From the NCBI RefSeq assembly GCF_003937945.1, contig NZ_RSEC01000058.1, forward strand, positions 310,001 through 374,000: a stretch of DNA of 64,000 bases, read 5' to 3'. Of this stretch, positions 25,994-34,605 are shown piece by piece; within the stretch, counting starts at the first letter, position 1; the number at the start of each line of letters is the position of its first letter. The notes beneath the pieces were generated by a model, which was not told the origin of the DNA, searched no databases, and worked only from the letters and a program-made list of their open reading frames with translations. Source of the DNA: Amycolatopsis eburnea (GTDB lineage: Bacteria; Actinomycetota; Actinomycetes; Mycobacteriales; Pseudonocardiaceae). A program made the translations under genes and the position numbers.

Positions 25994-27805
25994 ATGAGGA
26001 GATCCAAAGCAGTCTCCGCTTTGTCGCTCGTCGCCGGCGCTTCGCTGCTGCTGAGCGCCTGCAGCGGTGGTGATTCGGGTTCGGGCAGCACCGATCAGAA
26101 CGGATCGTCGACCGACGTCAAGTCGATGGCTGCCGGCAAGGCCGAGACCGGTGACCTGTTCAAGCTCGCGGACACCCCGGGGTACGACGGCACGGTCACG
26201 ATCGGTATCGACGACGGGTACTCGGGGTACAACAACCAGACCCCGGACACCAACAGCTCGTACAACAACTACGTCCTGACCGCGGTGCTCTCCGGTACGT
26301 TGAAGCTCGACGGCAACAACAAGGTGCTGCTGAACAACGACGTCTTCGAGTCGTGGGACGTCACGCAGAAGGACCCGCAGCAGGTCACCTACAAGATCAA
26401 GCCGAACGTCAAGTGGTCGGACGGGCAGGCGTACGACTGCAAGGACCTGTACCTGGCGTGGCTGTCGCAGAGCGGCCTGGCCAAGGGCCCGGACGGCAAG
26501 AACCCGTTCAACTCGGCCTCGACCACCGGGTACTCGCTGATCAAGACCGCGACGTGCAAGGACAACCTGACCTTCGTCACGGACTACAGCGAGCCCTACC
26601 TGGACTACAAGGGCCTGTTCAACGCGCCGGCGATCATGCCCGCGCACGTCCTCGAGGCCAAGACCGGCATCGCGGACATCACGAAGCTGGCCCCGACCGG
26701 CGACCCGGCGCAGATCAAGGCCGCCGGTGACTTCTGGTCGAACGAGTGGAAGGGCTTCAAGGCGGACATCATGCCGTCGTCGGGCCCGTACAAGATCACC
26801 GCGTTCGACGCCAACCAGAAGGCCGTCACCCTCGAGAAGAACCCGATGTGGGTCGGCGGCAAGGGTGGCCCGTCGAAGATCATCGTCCGCGCCATGGAAG
26901 ACACCAAGGCGATGGCGACCGCGCTGCAGAACGGTGAGATCGACGTCGCGGCGTCGACCCAGCCGGACGCCACCGCGGCCCAGACGATGAAGGGCCTCGC
27001 GGCCCAGGGCGTGACCTACGGTTCGGCCTCGCAGCTGACCTACGAGCACCTCGACCTGAACTTCAAGCGCATGTTCGCCGACAAGGACCTCCGCAAGGCG
27101 TTCCTCGAGTCGGTCAACCGCAAGGAGATCACGGACAAGCTGCTCAAGGAGGTCCAGGCGGACGCGGAGCCGCTGAACAGCGTCGTCTTCTTCCAGGGTG
27201 AAGAGGGCTACACCGACCTGTACAGCAGCAAGGCGGGCCTGGGCGCCGACGCGGCGGCCAAGACGCTGACCGACGCCGGCTGGGTCAAGGGTGCCGACGG
27301 CATCTTCGCGAAGAACGGTGTGCGTGCCTCGTTCAAGATCACGCACAACCAGAACGCGCGCCGCAGCCAGACCGTCGAGATCATCATCTCGCAGGCCAAG
27401 GCGGCCGGCATCGAGGTCAAGGACGAGACCGACGCCAACTTCCTCAAGGGTGGCCGCGTCTCGACCGGTGACTACGACGTCGCGCTGTTCGGCTGGTCGG
27501 CCCAGCCCTTCAAGGCGGAGTCGAAGTCGATCTACGTCTGCCCGGACAACGGTGGTGAGCAGAACTACCAGGCGCTGTGCGACAAGAAGATCGACGACGC
27601 CTACACCGCCGCCGTGAAGGCGACCGACGAGCAGGTCAAGCTGCAGAAGTACCAGGAGGCCGACAAGGCCATCGCGGACGACTACGCGACCCTGCCGCTG
27701 TTCCAGACGCCGAGCATGTGGGCGTTCAAGGGCATCGACCGCGTCTACATGCAGTCGTACGACGGTGTGCTGTGGAACGTCGGCGAGTGGGAGCAGAAGA
27801 AGTAG
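25994..27805 (+). CDS. Peptide ABC transporter substrate-binding lipoprotein (SBP family 5), copy 2
   Basis: About 603 residues. Lipobox LSAC ends at C23, followed by a Gly/Ser-rich linker (GGDSGSGSTDQNGSS). The family motif is VTYKIKPNVKWSDGQAYDCKDLYLAW, with later YEHLDLNFKRMFADKDLRKAF and LPLFQTPSMWAFKGIDRVY. Start at the ATG after CTAGGAGGG. It resembles copy 1 only at family level, so the two probably bind different ligands. It is followed by a hairpin and then the permeases, so transcription into them may be reduced. Confidence 0.9.
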   Translation: MRRSKAVSALSLVAGASLLLSACSGGDSGSGSTDQNGSSTDVKSMAAGKAETGDLFKLADTPGYDGTVTIGIDDGYSGYNNQTPDTNSSYNNYVLTAVLSGTLKLDGNNKVLLNNDVFESWDVTQKDPQQVTYKIKPNVKWSDGQAYDCKDLYLAWLSQSGLAKGPDGKNPFNSASTTGYSLIKTATCKDNLTFVTDYSEPYLDYKGLFNAPAIMPAHVLEAKTGIADITKLAPTGDPAQIKAAGDFWSNEWKGFKADIMPSSGPYKITAFDANQKAVTLEKNPMWVGGKGGPSKIIVRAMEDTKAMATALQNGEIDVAASTQPDATAAQTMKGLAAQGVTYGSASQLTYEHLDLNFKRMFADKDLRKAFLESVNRKEITDKLLKEVQADAEPLNSVVFFQGEEGYTDLYSSKAGLGADAAAKTLTDAGWVKGADGIFAKNGVRASFKITHNQNARRSQTVEIIISQAKAAGIEVKDETDANFLKGGRVSTGDYDVALFGWSAQPFKAESKSIYVCPDNGGEQNYQALCDKKIDDAYTAAVKATDEQVKLQKYQEADKAIADDYATLPLFQTPSMWAFKGIDRVYMQSYDGVLWNVGEWEQKK

Positions 27806-27850
27806 GGCTCGTCCCGCCTCTTCTTTCCCCTCGCTCCAGATGACCTGGGA

Positions 27851-27887
27851 GGTACCGGGGTCCGGCCACAAGCCGGGCCCCGGTACC
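27851..27887 (+). terminator. Strong hairpin between binding protein and permeases
   Basis: Sixteen-base arms starting GGTACCGGGG and ending CCCCGGTACC, with one G-T wobble and a five-base loop. There is no T-run. In such positions a hairpin often stabilises the abundant binding-protein mRNA and lowers read-through. Confidence 0.75.
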
Positions 27888-27902
27888 CACCGGAAGTAGC
27901 TG

Positions 27903-27930
27903 TTGACCGTAGGGTTACCGCCACTACGGT
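27903..27930 (+). promoter_or_regulatory. Promoter with overlapping inverted repeat before the permeases
   Basis: TTGACC (27903-27908) and TACGGT (27925-27930) are 16 bases apart. CCGTAG and CTACGG form an inverted repeat covering both ends of the promoter (27907-27929), a possible operator. Confidence 0.5.
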
Positions 27931-27991
27931 AGACAACCGGGTAGCGGTCCAGCGCACTTCTGACGACCAGGCCCGGATGAGGAGCAGTTCG

Positions 27992-29008
27992 TTGAACCTG
28001 GTGATCTACATCCTTCGCCGTCTGGCGATATCGATTCCCGTCCTGCTGGTCGGGACTTTCTTGTGTTTCGTCATGGTCGCCGGCACCGGTGACCCGCTGG
28101 GCGAACTGCGCCAGAACCCGCAGATCAGCAAGGAAGCGCTGGCCGCGACGGCCGCCAAGCTCGGTCTCGACCAGGGCATCATCCCGCGCTACTTCACGTG
28201 GCTCGGTGACTTCCTGAGCGGCGACTGGGGCATCTCCATCGCGCAGGGCAACGCCCTCGCGCCGGTGGCCCCCAAGGTGATGGCCGCCTTCGGCGTCACC
28301 TTCAAGCTCGTCGTCGGCGCCGAGATCCTCGCGCTGATCATCGGCATCATCGTCGGCGTCCTGGCCGCCGTGAAGCAGTACTCGATCATCGACTACATCG
28401 CGACCACCCTCGCCTTCCTGCTCTTCTCGATGCCGATCTTCTGCGTCGCGATCGTGCTGAAGCGCTACGCGATCGAGATCAACGGCTGGGTGCGCGACCT
28501 GGGCCTGTCGGACGTCCTGGGCAACCCGTGGCTGCGCACGACCAGCCCGGAGCAGCTGCGGACCGACGGCGTCGGGGACTTCATAACCAGCACCATCGGC
28601 GCGTACCTGCTGCCGACGCTGTCGATCATGGCGATCAGCTTCGCCGCGTACAGCCGGTTCCAGCGCGCCTCGATGCTCGAGGTCATGGGCTCGGACTACG
28701 TGCGCACCGCGCGCGCCAAGGGGCTCGGCAACGGCCGCGTCATCTTCCGGCACGCGTTCCGCAACGCCCTGATCCCCGTGACGACCCTGTTTTCGGTGAA
28801 CTTCGGCTCGGTCCTGGCCGGCGCCATCATCACCGAGACGGTGTTCAACTGGCACGGTATGGGCACATTGCTGGTGGAAGCCGTCACCAAGAACGACACT
28901 CAGGTGATGATGGGTTGGCTCGTGGTGATCGCCAGCAGTGTCATCGTCGCCAACCTGATCGCCGACCTGATGTACGGCATCCTGGACCCGAGGATTCGCG
29001 TTGGCTGA
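27992..29008 (+). CDS. Peptide ABC transporter permease, DppB type (copy 1)
   Basis: A 338-residue inner-membrane permease with six membrane segments and the binding-protein-dependent signature (YVRTARAKGLGNGRVIFRHAFRNALIPV). The TTG at 27992, seven bases after GAGGAG, gives MNLVIYILRR, the same length and N-terminus as the paralogue at 30013; the ATG at 27977 would add five unrelated residues. The next permease starts eight bases before its stop. It pairs with the DppC-type subunit and probably with the fused ATPase at 31482. Confidence 0.92.
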   Translation: MNLVIYILRRLAISIPVLLVGTFLCFVMVAGTGDPLGELRQNPQISKEALAATAAKLGLDQGIIPRYFTWLGDFLSGDWGISIAQGNALAPVAPKVMAAFGVTFKLVVGAEILALIIGIIVGVLAAVKQYSIIDYIATTLAFLLFSMPIFCVAIVLKRYAIEINGWVRDLGLSDVLGNPWLRTTSPEQLRTDGVGDFITSTIGAYLLPTLSIMAISFAAYSRFQRASMLEVMGSDYVRTARAKGLGNGRVIFRHAFRNALIPVTTLFSVNFGSVLAGAIITETVFNWHGMGTLLVEAVTKNDTQVMMGWLVVIASSVIVANLIADLMYGILDPRIRVG

Positions 29009-29930
29009 CTTGAACTCTCTTCTCGCGACGGAAAAAGCGGCCGCCGACGGCACGCTCCCGCCGGACGCGCTGCCGGAGCCGCGCAGCCAGGGCAAGCTGG
29101 TCCTGCGGAAGTTCCTGCACCACAAGCTGGCGATGGCCTCGACGGCGGTGCTGCTGCTGATCGTGCTGATCAGCGTGATCATGCCGATCTTCTGGAAGCA
29201 CAGCTACCAGGACAGCTCGTTCCCGTCCTTCGCCAAGCCGAGCGGGGACTTCCCGCTGGGCACGACCCAGGTCGGCAAGGACATGGTGTCCCAGGTGCTC
29301 CGCGGGACGCAGTACTCGCTGCTGATCGCGCTCACCGTGTCGATCCTCGCGACCGTCATCGGCGTCGTGTTCGGCGCGGTCGCCGGCTACCTGCGCGGGT
29401 TCTCCGACTCGGCGATCTCGCGGGTGACGGACCTGTTCCTGATCATCCCGCAGATCGCCGCGGCGGCCATCCTCGCCAAGGTGTTCGGCGGCGGTTCCTG
29501 GTACATCGTCGCGCTGGTCCTGGCGGCGTTCGGCTGGATGCAGATCGCCCGCATCACCCGCGCCGAAGCGATGTCGCTGTCCCAGCGCGAGTTCGTCGAC
29601 GCGGCGCGCGCTTCGGGCGCCGGCACGTTCCGGATCATCTTCAAGCACCTGGTGCCGAACATGGTCGGCAGCATCACGGTCAACGCGACCCTCGCGGTCG
29701 CGCAGGCCGTGCTGGCGGAAGCCGCGCTGTCGTTCATCGGCCTCGGTGTCCAGCTGCCCGACACCTCGCTGGGCCGCGTCATCCTGGAGAACTACGCCCA
29801 GCTGCAGACGCGGCCGGCGCTGTTCTTCGGGCCGTTCATCGTGCTCGTGCTGATTTCACTGACGATCAACTTCATCGGTGACGGTCTTCGCGACGCCTTC
29901 GACCCGCGCCAGCGGAGAATGAAGGCCTGA
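29001..29930 (+). CDS. Peptide ABC transporter permease, DppC type
   Basis: A 309-residue inner-membrane permease. A cytoplasmic N-terminus (~30 residues, with RSQGKLVLRKFLHHKLAMAS) leads to the first membrane segment; the EAA loop is EFVDAARASGAGTFRIIFKHLVPN and the end is GLGVQLPDTSLG, then FIGDGLRDAFDPRQRRMK, all as in DppC/OppC. The TTG start overlaps the DppB-type gene by eight bases. It completes the membrane channel. Confidence 0.93.
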   Translation: MADLNSLLATEKAAADGTLPPDALPEPRSQGKLVLRKFLHHKLAMASTAVLLLIVLISVIMPIFWKHSYQDSSFPSFAKPSGDFPLGTTQVGKDMVSQVLRGTQYSLLIALTVSILATVIGVVFGAVAGYLRGFSDSAISRVTDLFLIIPQIAAAAILAKVFGGGSWYIVALVLAAFGWMQIARITRAEAMSLSQREFVDAARASGAGTFRIIFKHLVPNMVGSITVNATLAVAQAVLAEAALSFIGLGVQLPDTSLGRVILENYAQLQTRPALFFGPFIVLVLISLTINFIGDGLRDAFDPRQRRMKA

Positions 29931-29940
29931 ACGCGCGACG

Positions 29941-29970
29941 CGGGGGTGACCGGGGTTCCGGTCACCCCCG
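29941..29970 (+). terminator. Hairpin after the DppC-type gene
   Basis: Thirteen-base perfect arms, CGGGGGTGACCGG and CCGGTCACCCCCG, with loop GGTT, 11 bases after the stop. No T-run follows, but it separates the second DppB copy from the operon. Confidence 0.75.
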
Positions 29971-30012
29971 CGCTCGTTCTCGCCGCGGGATCGCCGGACC
30001 TGGGGGTTTCGG

Positions 30013-31029
30013 ATGAACCTTGTGCTCTACGTGCTCAGGCGGCTGGCCATCTCCATCCCGGTCCTGCTGGTCGGCACGTTCCTCTGCTTCGTCATGGTGG
30101 CCAACACCGGCGACCCGCTGGGCGAGCTCCGCAGCAAACCGGGCATCAGCGCGGCGGCGATCGCCGACACCGAGCACAAGCTCGGCCTCGACCAGAGCGT
30201 CATCGCCCGCTACTTCACCTGGCTCGGCCACTTCCTGACCGGCGACTGGGGCATCTCGATCGCCCAGGGCAACGCGTTCACGCCGGTGGCGCCGAAGGTC
30301 ATGGCCGCGTTCAACGTGACGCTGGAGCTGGTGCTGGCGGCGTCCGTGCTGGCGCTGGTCTTCGGCGTGCTGGTCGGGGTCCTGGCGGCGGTCAAGCAGT
30401 ACTCGATCTGGGACTACGCCGCGACGACGCTGGCGTTCCTGATGTTCTCGATGCCCATCTTCTGCGTGGCGATCGTGCTGAAGGGCTACGCGATCCGCGC
30501 CAACATCTGGGTCCGCGACCTCGGCCTGGCCGACGTCCTCGGCGACCCCTGGCTGCGCACGACGAGCCCGGAGAGCCTGTCGGCGACCGGGGTGGGCGAC
30601 GCGCTCGCGAAGTACGTCGGCGCGTTCCTGCTGCCGACGCTGTCCATCATGGCCATCACGTTCGCCGCGTACAGCCGGTTTCAGCGCGCGTCGATGCTGG
30701 AGGTGCTGGGCGCCGATTACGTGCGCACAGCGCGCGCCAAGGGCGTCTCGAACAGCCGCGTGATCTGGCGCCACGCGTTCCGCAACGCGCTGATCCCGGT
30801 GATGACGCTGTTCTCGGTCAACTTCGGCGCCACGGTGACGGGCGCGATCATCACCGAGACGGTCTTCAACTGGCACGGCATGGGCACGCTGCTGGTCGAG
30901 GCGGTCAACAAGAACGACCCGCAGGTGCTGATGGGCTGGCTGGTGGTGATCGCGGCGAGCGTCGTGATCGCGAACCTGGTCGCGGACCTGCTGTACGGCA
31001 TCCTGGACCCCCGCATCCGCGTGGGCTGA
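30013..31029 (+). CDS. Peptide ABC transporter permease, DppB type (copy 2, lone paralogue)
   Basis: Exactly 338 residues and alignable without gaps to the permease at 27992; by eye about three quarters of positions are identical, including the EAA loop and the C-terminal GILDPRIRVG. It must come from a tandem duplication. It has no DppC-type partner of its own and stands after a terminator hairpin, so it may assemble with the DppC at 29001 in place of copy 1 or with a subunit encoded elsewhere. No inactivating change is visible. Confidence 0.92.
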   Translation: MNLVLYVLRRLAISIPVLLVGTFLCFVMVANTGDPLGELRSKPGISAAAIADTEHKLGLDQSVIARYFTWLGHFLTGDWGISIAQGNAFTPVAPKVMAAFNVTLELVLAASVLALVFGVLVGVLAAVKQYSIWDYAATTLAFLMFSMPIFCVAIVLKGYAIRANIWVRDLGLADVLGDPWLRTTSPESLSATGVGDALAKYVGAFLLPTLSIMAITFAAYSRFQRASMLEVLGADYVRTARAKGVSNSRVIWRHAFRNALIPVMTLFSVNFGATVTGAIITETVFNWHGMGTLLVEAVNKNDPQVLMGWLVVIAASVVIANLVADLLYGILDPRIRVG

Positions 31030-31035
31030 GCGCGG

Positions 31036-31389
31036 TCACCACAGCTCGGCCGCGGCGGCCACCCGTTCGCGGAAGGCTCGGGCGTCTTCGGCCGGCAGGG
31101 CGTGGGCGACGAGGTCCAGGACGTGGCGCAGCTCGTCGGGATCGGGGCAGCACTGAAGGACTCCGCACCCGGACGCCGGGTCCCACAGGCGGTGGAACGG
31201 GTGGCGCACGAACGCTTCCCACGCTCGCAGCGCCTCGGCCGCGGCCCCGGGCCACAGCCGCGTGCGTTCGAGGCGGACGAGGCTCGCCAGCCCCCGAGGT
31301 GAGAGGCCGCTGAGCGTGGGGACCCGCTCGCCCGCCGTGCGGCGGCGAGGGGAGTCCGCGCGGACCCGGGCCGGCGGTCTACGCGCCAT
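31036..31389 (-). CDS. Hypothetical protein
   Basis: A 117-residue soluble protein with a very basic, disordered-looking N-terminus (MARRPPARVRADSPRRR) and a helical remainder containing LSPRGLASLVRLERTRLWPG and a Cys pair in GCGVLQCCPDPDEL. I do not recognise a family. The ATG follows GAAAGGG. It ends six bases from the convergent permease stop and lies upstream of nothing on its strand, so it is probably monocistronic. Confidence 0.6.
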   Translation of the reverse strand: MARRPPARVRADSPRRRTAGERVPTLSGLSPRGLASLVRLERTRLWPGAAAEALRAWEAFVRHPFHRLWDPASGCGVLQCCPDPDELRHVLDLVAHALPAEDARAFRERVAAAAELW

Positions 31390-31430
31390 TGCCCTTTCGC
31401 GTGGTCGACATGGGCCGATTTTCGCACAGC

Positions 31431-31467
31431 GAAGGGCCCCTGCCTGAAAGCCAGGCAGGGGCCCTTC
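31431..31467 (-). terminator. Terminator of the fused ATPase gene
   Basis: Sixteen-base perfect arms (GAAGGGCCCCTGCCTG and its complement) with a five-base loop, 15 bases past the stop at 31482. No strong T-run, but the stem is long. Confidence 0.8.
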
Positions 31468-31481
31468 AGCGCGTCAGGGCC

Positions 31482-33263
31482 TCAGTCGGCCACCGGGGCC
31501 AGCCGGCCGGCCTCCCAGGCCGCGCGGCGCTCGGCCTGCAGCACCGGGTCCGCCACGGGCGCCGCCGACAGCAGGCGCTTCGTGTACTCCTGCTGCGGCG
31601 AGTGCAGCACCTGGTCACGGGTACCGACCTCGACCAGCTTGCCGTGCTGCATCACCGCGACGCGGTCGGCGAGCAGGTCGACCACCGCGAGGTCGTGGCT
31701 GATGAACAGGCACGCGAACTGCAGCGACTGCTGCAGGTCGAGGAAGAGGTCCAGCACGCGGGCCTGCACCGACACGTCCAGCGCCGAGGTCGGCTCGTCC
31801 GCGATGAGCAGGGCCGGGTCGAGGGACAGCGCGCGGGCGATGGCCACGCGCTGGCGCTGGCCGCCGGAGAGCTCGTGCGGGTAGCGGTTCATGTAGTGCC
31901 CGCCCAGCTCGACCTTGTCGAGCAGCGAGCGCACGCGCGCCGACAGCTCCTTGCCGGAGAGCACCTTGTGCAGCACCATCGGCTCGGCGATCGACTCGCC
32001 GATCGTCATCTTCGGGTCCAGCGTGGACGCCGGGTCCTGGAACACGATCGAGAAGTACCGGCGAAGCGGGCGAAGCTCCTTCGCCGACATCTTCGTGATG
32101 TCCTTGCCCGCGATGGACACCGTGCCCTCGGTCGGGTCGAGCAGGCGGATCGCGCAGCGGCCGACCGTCGACTTGCCCGAACCCGACTCGCCCACCAGGC
32201 CGACGATCTCGCCCTTGGCGATGGTCAGCGACACGTCGTCCACCGCGCGGTTCTTGGCCTGGCCGCGGCGGCCCGGGTACTCGAGCACGAGGTTCTTGAT
32301 CTCGAGGGCCGGCGCGGCCTCCTCGATCACGGCCTCCAGCTCGGCGTCGGCCAGCCGGATCTCCTCGGCGATCTTGGCGGCCTCGGTGCTGTCGGCGTCG
32401 ATGCCCGTGTCGTCGAGCAGCCGGCGGCCCTCGGGGCGCTGGCCGAGCACCGGCACCGCGGCGAGCAGCCGCCGGGTGTAGTCCTCCTTCGGCGACGCGA
32501 ACAGCTCGCGCACCGGCGCCTCTTCCACGATCTCGCCCTGGTACATGACGATGACGCGGTCGGCCATGTCGGCGACGACGCCCATGTCGTGGGTGATCAG
32601 CACGATCGCCGTGTCGAGCGTGTCGCGCAGCTTGCGCAGCAGGCCGAGGATCTCGGCCTGGACCGTGACGTCGAGCGCGGTGGTCGGCTCGTCGGCGATG
32701 ATGACCTTCGGGTCGCAGGAGATCGCCATGGCGATCACGACGCGCTGGCGCAGACCGCCGGAGAGCTGGTGCGGGTACTGCTTGAACCGCAGCTCCGGGT
32801 TCGGGATGCCGACCATGTCGAGCAGCTCGACCGCGCGCTTGTCCGCGGCGGCCTTCGAGATGTCGAGGTGCGAGCGGAGGGACTCGCGCAGCTGCCAGCC
32901 GACCGTGTAGACCGGGTTCAGCGCGGTCATCGGCTCCTGGAAGATCATCGCGACCTGGTTGCCGCGGATCTTCTGCATTTCCTTCTCTTTGAGATCCGCC
33001 AGGTTGCGCTCGCCGAGGCGCAGCTCGCCGGCGATCCGGCTGGTCTTGGGCAGCAGGCCCAGCACCGACATCGACGTGACGGACTTGCCGGACCCGGACT
33101 CCCCGACCACGGCGACGATCTCGCCGGGCTGCACGTCGAACCCGATGCCCTTGACGGCGTTCACGACGCCGTCCTCGGTCTGGAACGACACGCTGAGGTC
33201 GGAGATCGACAGAACGGATCCGGACACGCCGGCGACGTCCGCCGAAGTTGCTTCAGTGCTCAC
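31482..33263 (-). CDS. Peptide ABC transporter, fused DppD-DppF ATPase
   Basis: About 593 residues with two complete nucleotide-binding domains in one chain. Domain 1 (to ~290): GESGSGKS, LSGGLRQR, IIADEPTTALD. Domain 2 (~320-590): GESGSGKST, LSGGQRQR, LIADEPTSALD. Each ends in the oligopeptide/dipeptide C-terminal segment (EDYTRRLLAAVP, QEYTKRLLSAAPV). It should power the permeases at 27992-29930, although it is on the opposite strand and so regulated separately. The GTG at 33263, after GAAGGG, is preferred over the TTG one codon upstream. Confidence 0.93.
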   Translation of the reverse strand: MSTEATSADVAGVSGSVLSISDLSVSFQTEDGVVNAVKGIGFDVQPGEIVAVVGESGSGKSVTSMSVLGLLPKTSRIAGELRLGERNLADLKEKEMQKIRGNQVAMIFQEPMTALNPVYTVGWQLRESLRSHLDISKAAADKRAVELLDMVGIPNPELRFKQYPHQLSGGLRQRVVIAMAISCDPKVIIADEPTTALDVTVQAEILGLLRKLRDTLDTAIVLITHDMGVVADMADRVIVMYQGEIVEEAPVRELFASPKEDYTRRLLAAVPVLGQRPEGRRLLDDTGIDADSTEAAKIAEEIRLADAELEAVIEEAAPALEIKNLVLEYPGRRGQAKNRAVDDVSLTIAKGEIVGLVGESGSGKSTVGRCAIRLLDPTEGTVSIAGKDITKMSAKELRPLRRYFSIVFQDPASTLDPKMTIGESIAEPMVLHKVLSGKELSARVRSLLDKVELGGHYMNRYPHELSGGQRQRVAIARALSLDPALLIADEPTSALDVSVQARVLDLFLDLQQSLQFACLFISHDLAVVDLLADRVAVMQHGKLVEVGTRDQVLHSPQQEYTKRLLSAAPVADPVLQAERRAAWEAGRLAPVAD

Positions 33264-33376
33264 CAAGATGCCCTTCGTGGGGGTACAGACGATCGCGACG
33301 CGGCGGTCGCGACTCGCGCGAGGATAACCGAGGGTGTCCCCGACGAAGGTCGGAGCACGGGAATTACGCTCAACCC

Positions 33377-34219
33377 GTGATCTCCCCGGTACCGCGCAGG
33401 CTGCTGCTCGTCCACGCCCATCCCGACGACGAGAGCATCACCACCGGCGCCACGATCGCACGATACGCCGCCGAAGGCGCCGAGGTGACCGTGGTGACCT
33501 GCACGTTGGGTGAGGAAGGCGAGATCATGCCCGGCCTGGCGGAGCTGTCCGGGCTGGGCGCCTGGGCCGCCGACCAGCTGGGTGGCTACCGCGTCAGCGA
33601 GCTGAAGGCCGCGTGCGCCGCGCTGGGGGTGACGCGGCACCGTTACCTCGGCGGGATCGGCCGGTGGCGCGATTCGGGCATGGCGGGCACGCCGTCGGCG
33701 TCGCACCCGCGGGCGTTCACCGGGGGCAGCGCCGAAGAGCAGGCCACGCAGCTGGCGGAGATCCTCGACGAGGTGCGCCCCCAGGTCGTCGTCACCTACG
33801 ACGCGTTCGGCGGCTACGGCCACCCCGACCACATCCGCGCGCACGAGATCACGATGGCGGCGGCCCCGCGGGCGGAGTCGGTGGCGCGGGTGTTCCACAC
33901 GGTGGCGTCGAAGAACGCGGTGCGCACCGGGTTGAGCGCGCTGCGTGCCGGCGCGCCCGAATACGGCGTCCCGGCCGACGAAGAGCTGCCCACGACGCCG
34001 GACGAAGAGATCACGACGGTGCTCGACGTCGCCGCGCACCTCCCGGCGAAGGTGGCGGCGCTGCGCGCGCACGCGACGCAGCTCGCCGTCGTCGACGGTC
34101 TCGTCCCGTACTTCGCGCTGACGAACGAGGTCGCCCAGCCGATCGCCGCGCAGGACTTCTTCGTCCTGGCGCACGGCCCCCGCGAGGGTGCGGCGGACGA
34201 CCTGTTCGGCGGACTGTGA
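33377..34219 (+). CDS. mshB: Mycothiol biosynthesis deacetylase MshB
   Basis: A 280-residue zinc enzyme that removes acetate from GlcNAc-inositol, the second committed step to mycothiol, the main thiol of actinomycetes. The AHPDDE motif (residues 14-19) supplies the first zinc ligands and GGYGHPDHIRAH the third. TCTLGEEGEIM and the C-terminal LTNEVAQPIAAQDFFVLA match MshB over other LmbE-family proteins. GTG start at 33377. The next gene overlaps its stop. Confidence 0.93.
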   Translation: MISPVPRRLLLVHAHPDDESITTGATIARYAAEGAEVTVVTCTLGEEGEIMPGLAELSGLGAWAADQLGGYRVSELKAACAALGVTRHRYLGGIGRWRDSGMAGTPSASHPRAFTGGSAEEQATQLAEILDEVRPQVVVTYDAFGGYGHPDHIRAHEITMAAAPRAESVARVFHTVASKNAVRTGLSALRAGAPEYGVPADEELPTTPDEEITTVLDVAAHLPAKVAALRAHATQLAVVDGLVPYFALTNEVAQPIAAQDFFVLAHGPREGAADDLFGGL

Positions 34220-34605
34220 CCGTGGAGCCGCTGACCTGGGAGCAACGGCTGTTCCTGCTGCTGCTCGGCTTCGACACGGTGCTGCTGGCGCTGCTCGAGC
34301 TGTTCTTCCTGCCGCTGCGGATCGGGGTCGTGCCGCTGCCGGTGACCGTCCTGGTCGGCGCCGTCACCACGCCGTGGCTGGTGTCGACCGCGGGGAAGCT
34401 GGTGCGGCCCGCTCTTTCGTGGGTACCCCTGGCCGTGTGGGTGCTCGTCGTGTTCGGGGTCGGCATGCTGGGGCCAGGCGGTGACCTGGTGCTGATCCAG
34501 GACTGGCGGGCGCTGCTGCTGCTCGGCGCGAGCGCGCTGCCGGGCGCGCTGGTGCTCGGCGGCGGGCTGGGCCGTGCGGTGGGAAGGGGAGCGGGACGTG
34601 GCTGA
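34216..34605 (+). CDS. Small integral membrane protein downstream of mshB
   Basis: About 129 residues with four hydrophobic segments: LFLLLLGFDTVLLALLELFFL, VLVGAVTTPWLVS, WVPLAVWVLVVFGVGML and LLLLGASALPGALVLG. I associate such a protein with mshB neighbourhoods in other actinomycetes (possibly DUF6113), but cannot assign a role. The GTG at 34216 overlaps the mshB stop, and a second GTG two codons on is also possible. Confidence 0.7.
   Translation: MTVEPLTWEQRLFLLLLGFDTVLLALLELFFLPLRIGVVPLPVTVLVGAVTTPWLVSTAGKLVRPALSWVPLAVWVLVVFGVGMLGPGGDLVLIQDWRALLLLGASALPGALVLGGGLGRAVGRGAGRG

Noticed and set aside
25823..29182. A minus-strand open frame of over 1100 codons opposite the peptide transporter genes
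   Set aside because: It mirrors the codon structure of the lipoprotein and two permeases on the plus strand, has low-complexity Asp/Arg/Val composition and no recognisable domain.
31389..33380. A plus-strand open frame of 663 codons opposite the fused ATPase
   Set aside because: The minus strand has both full sets of ABC motifs; this frame is their shadow.
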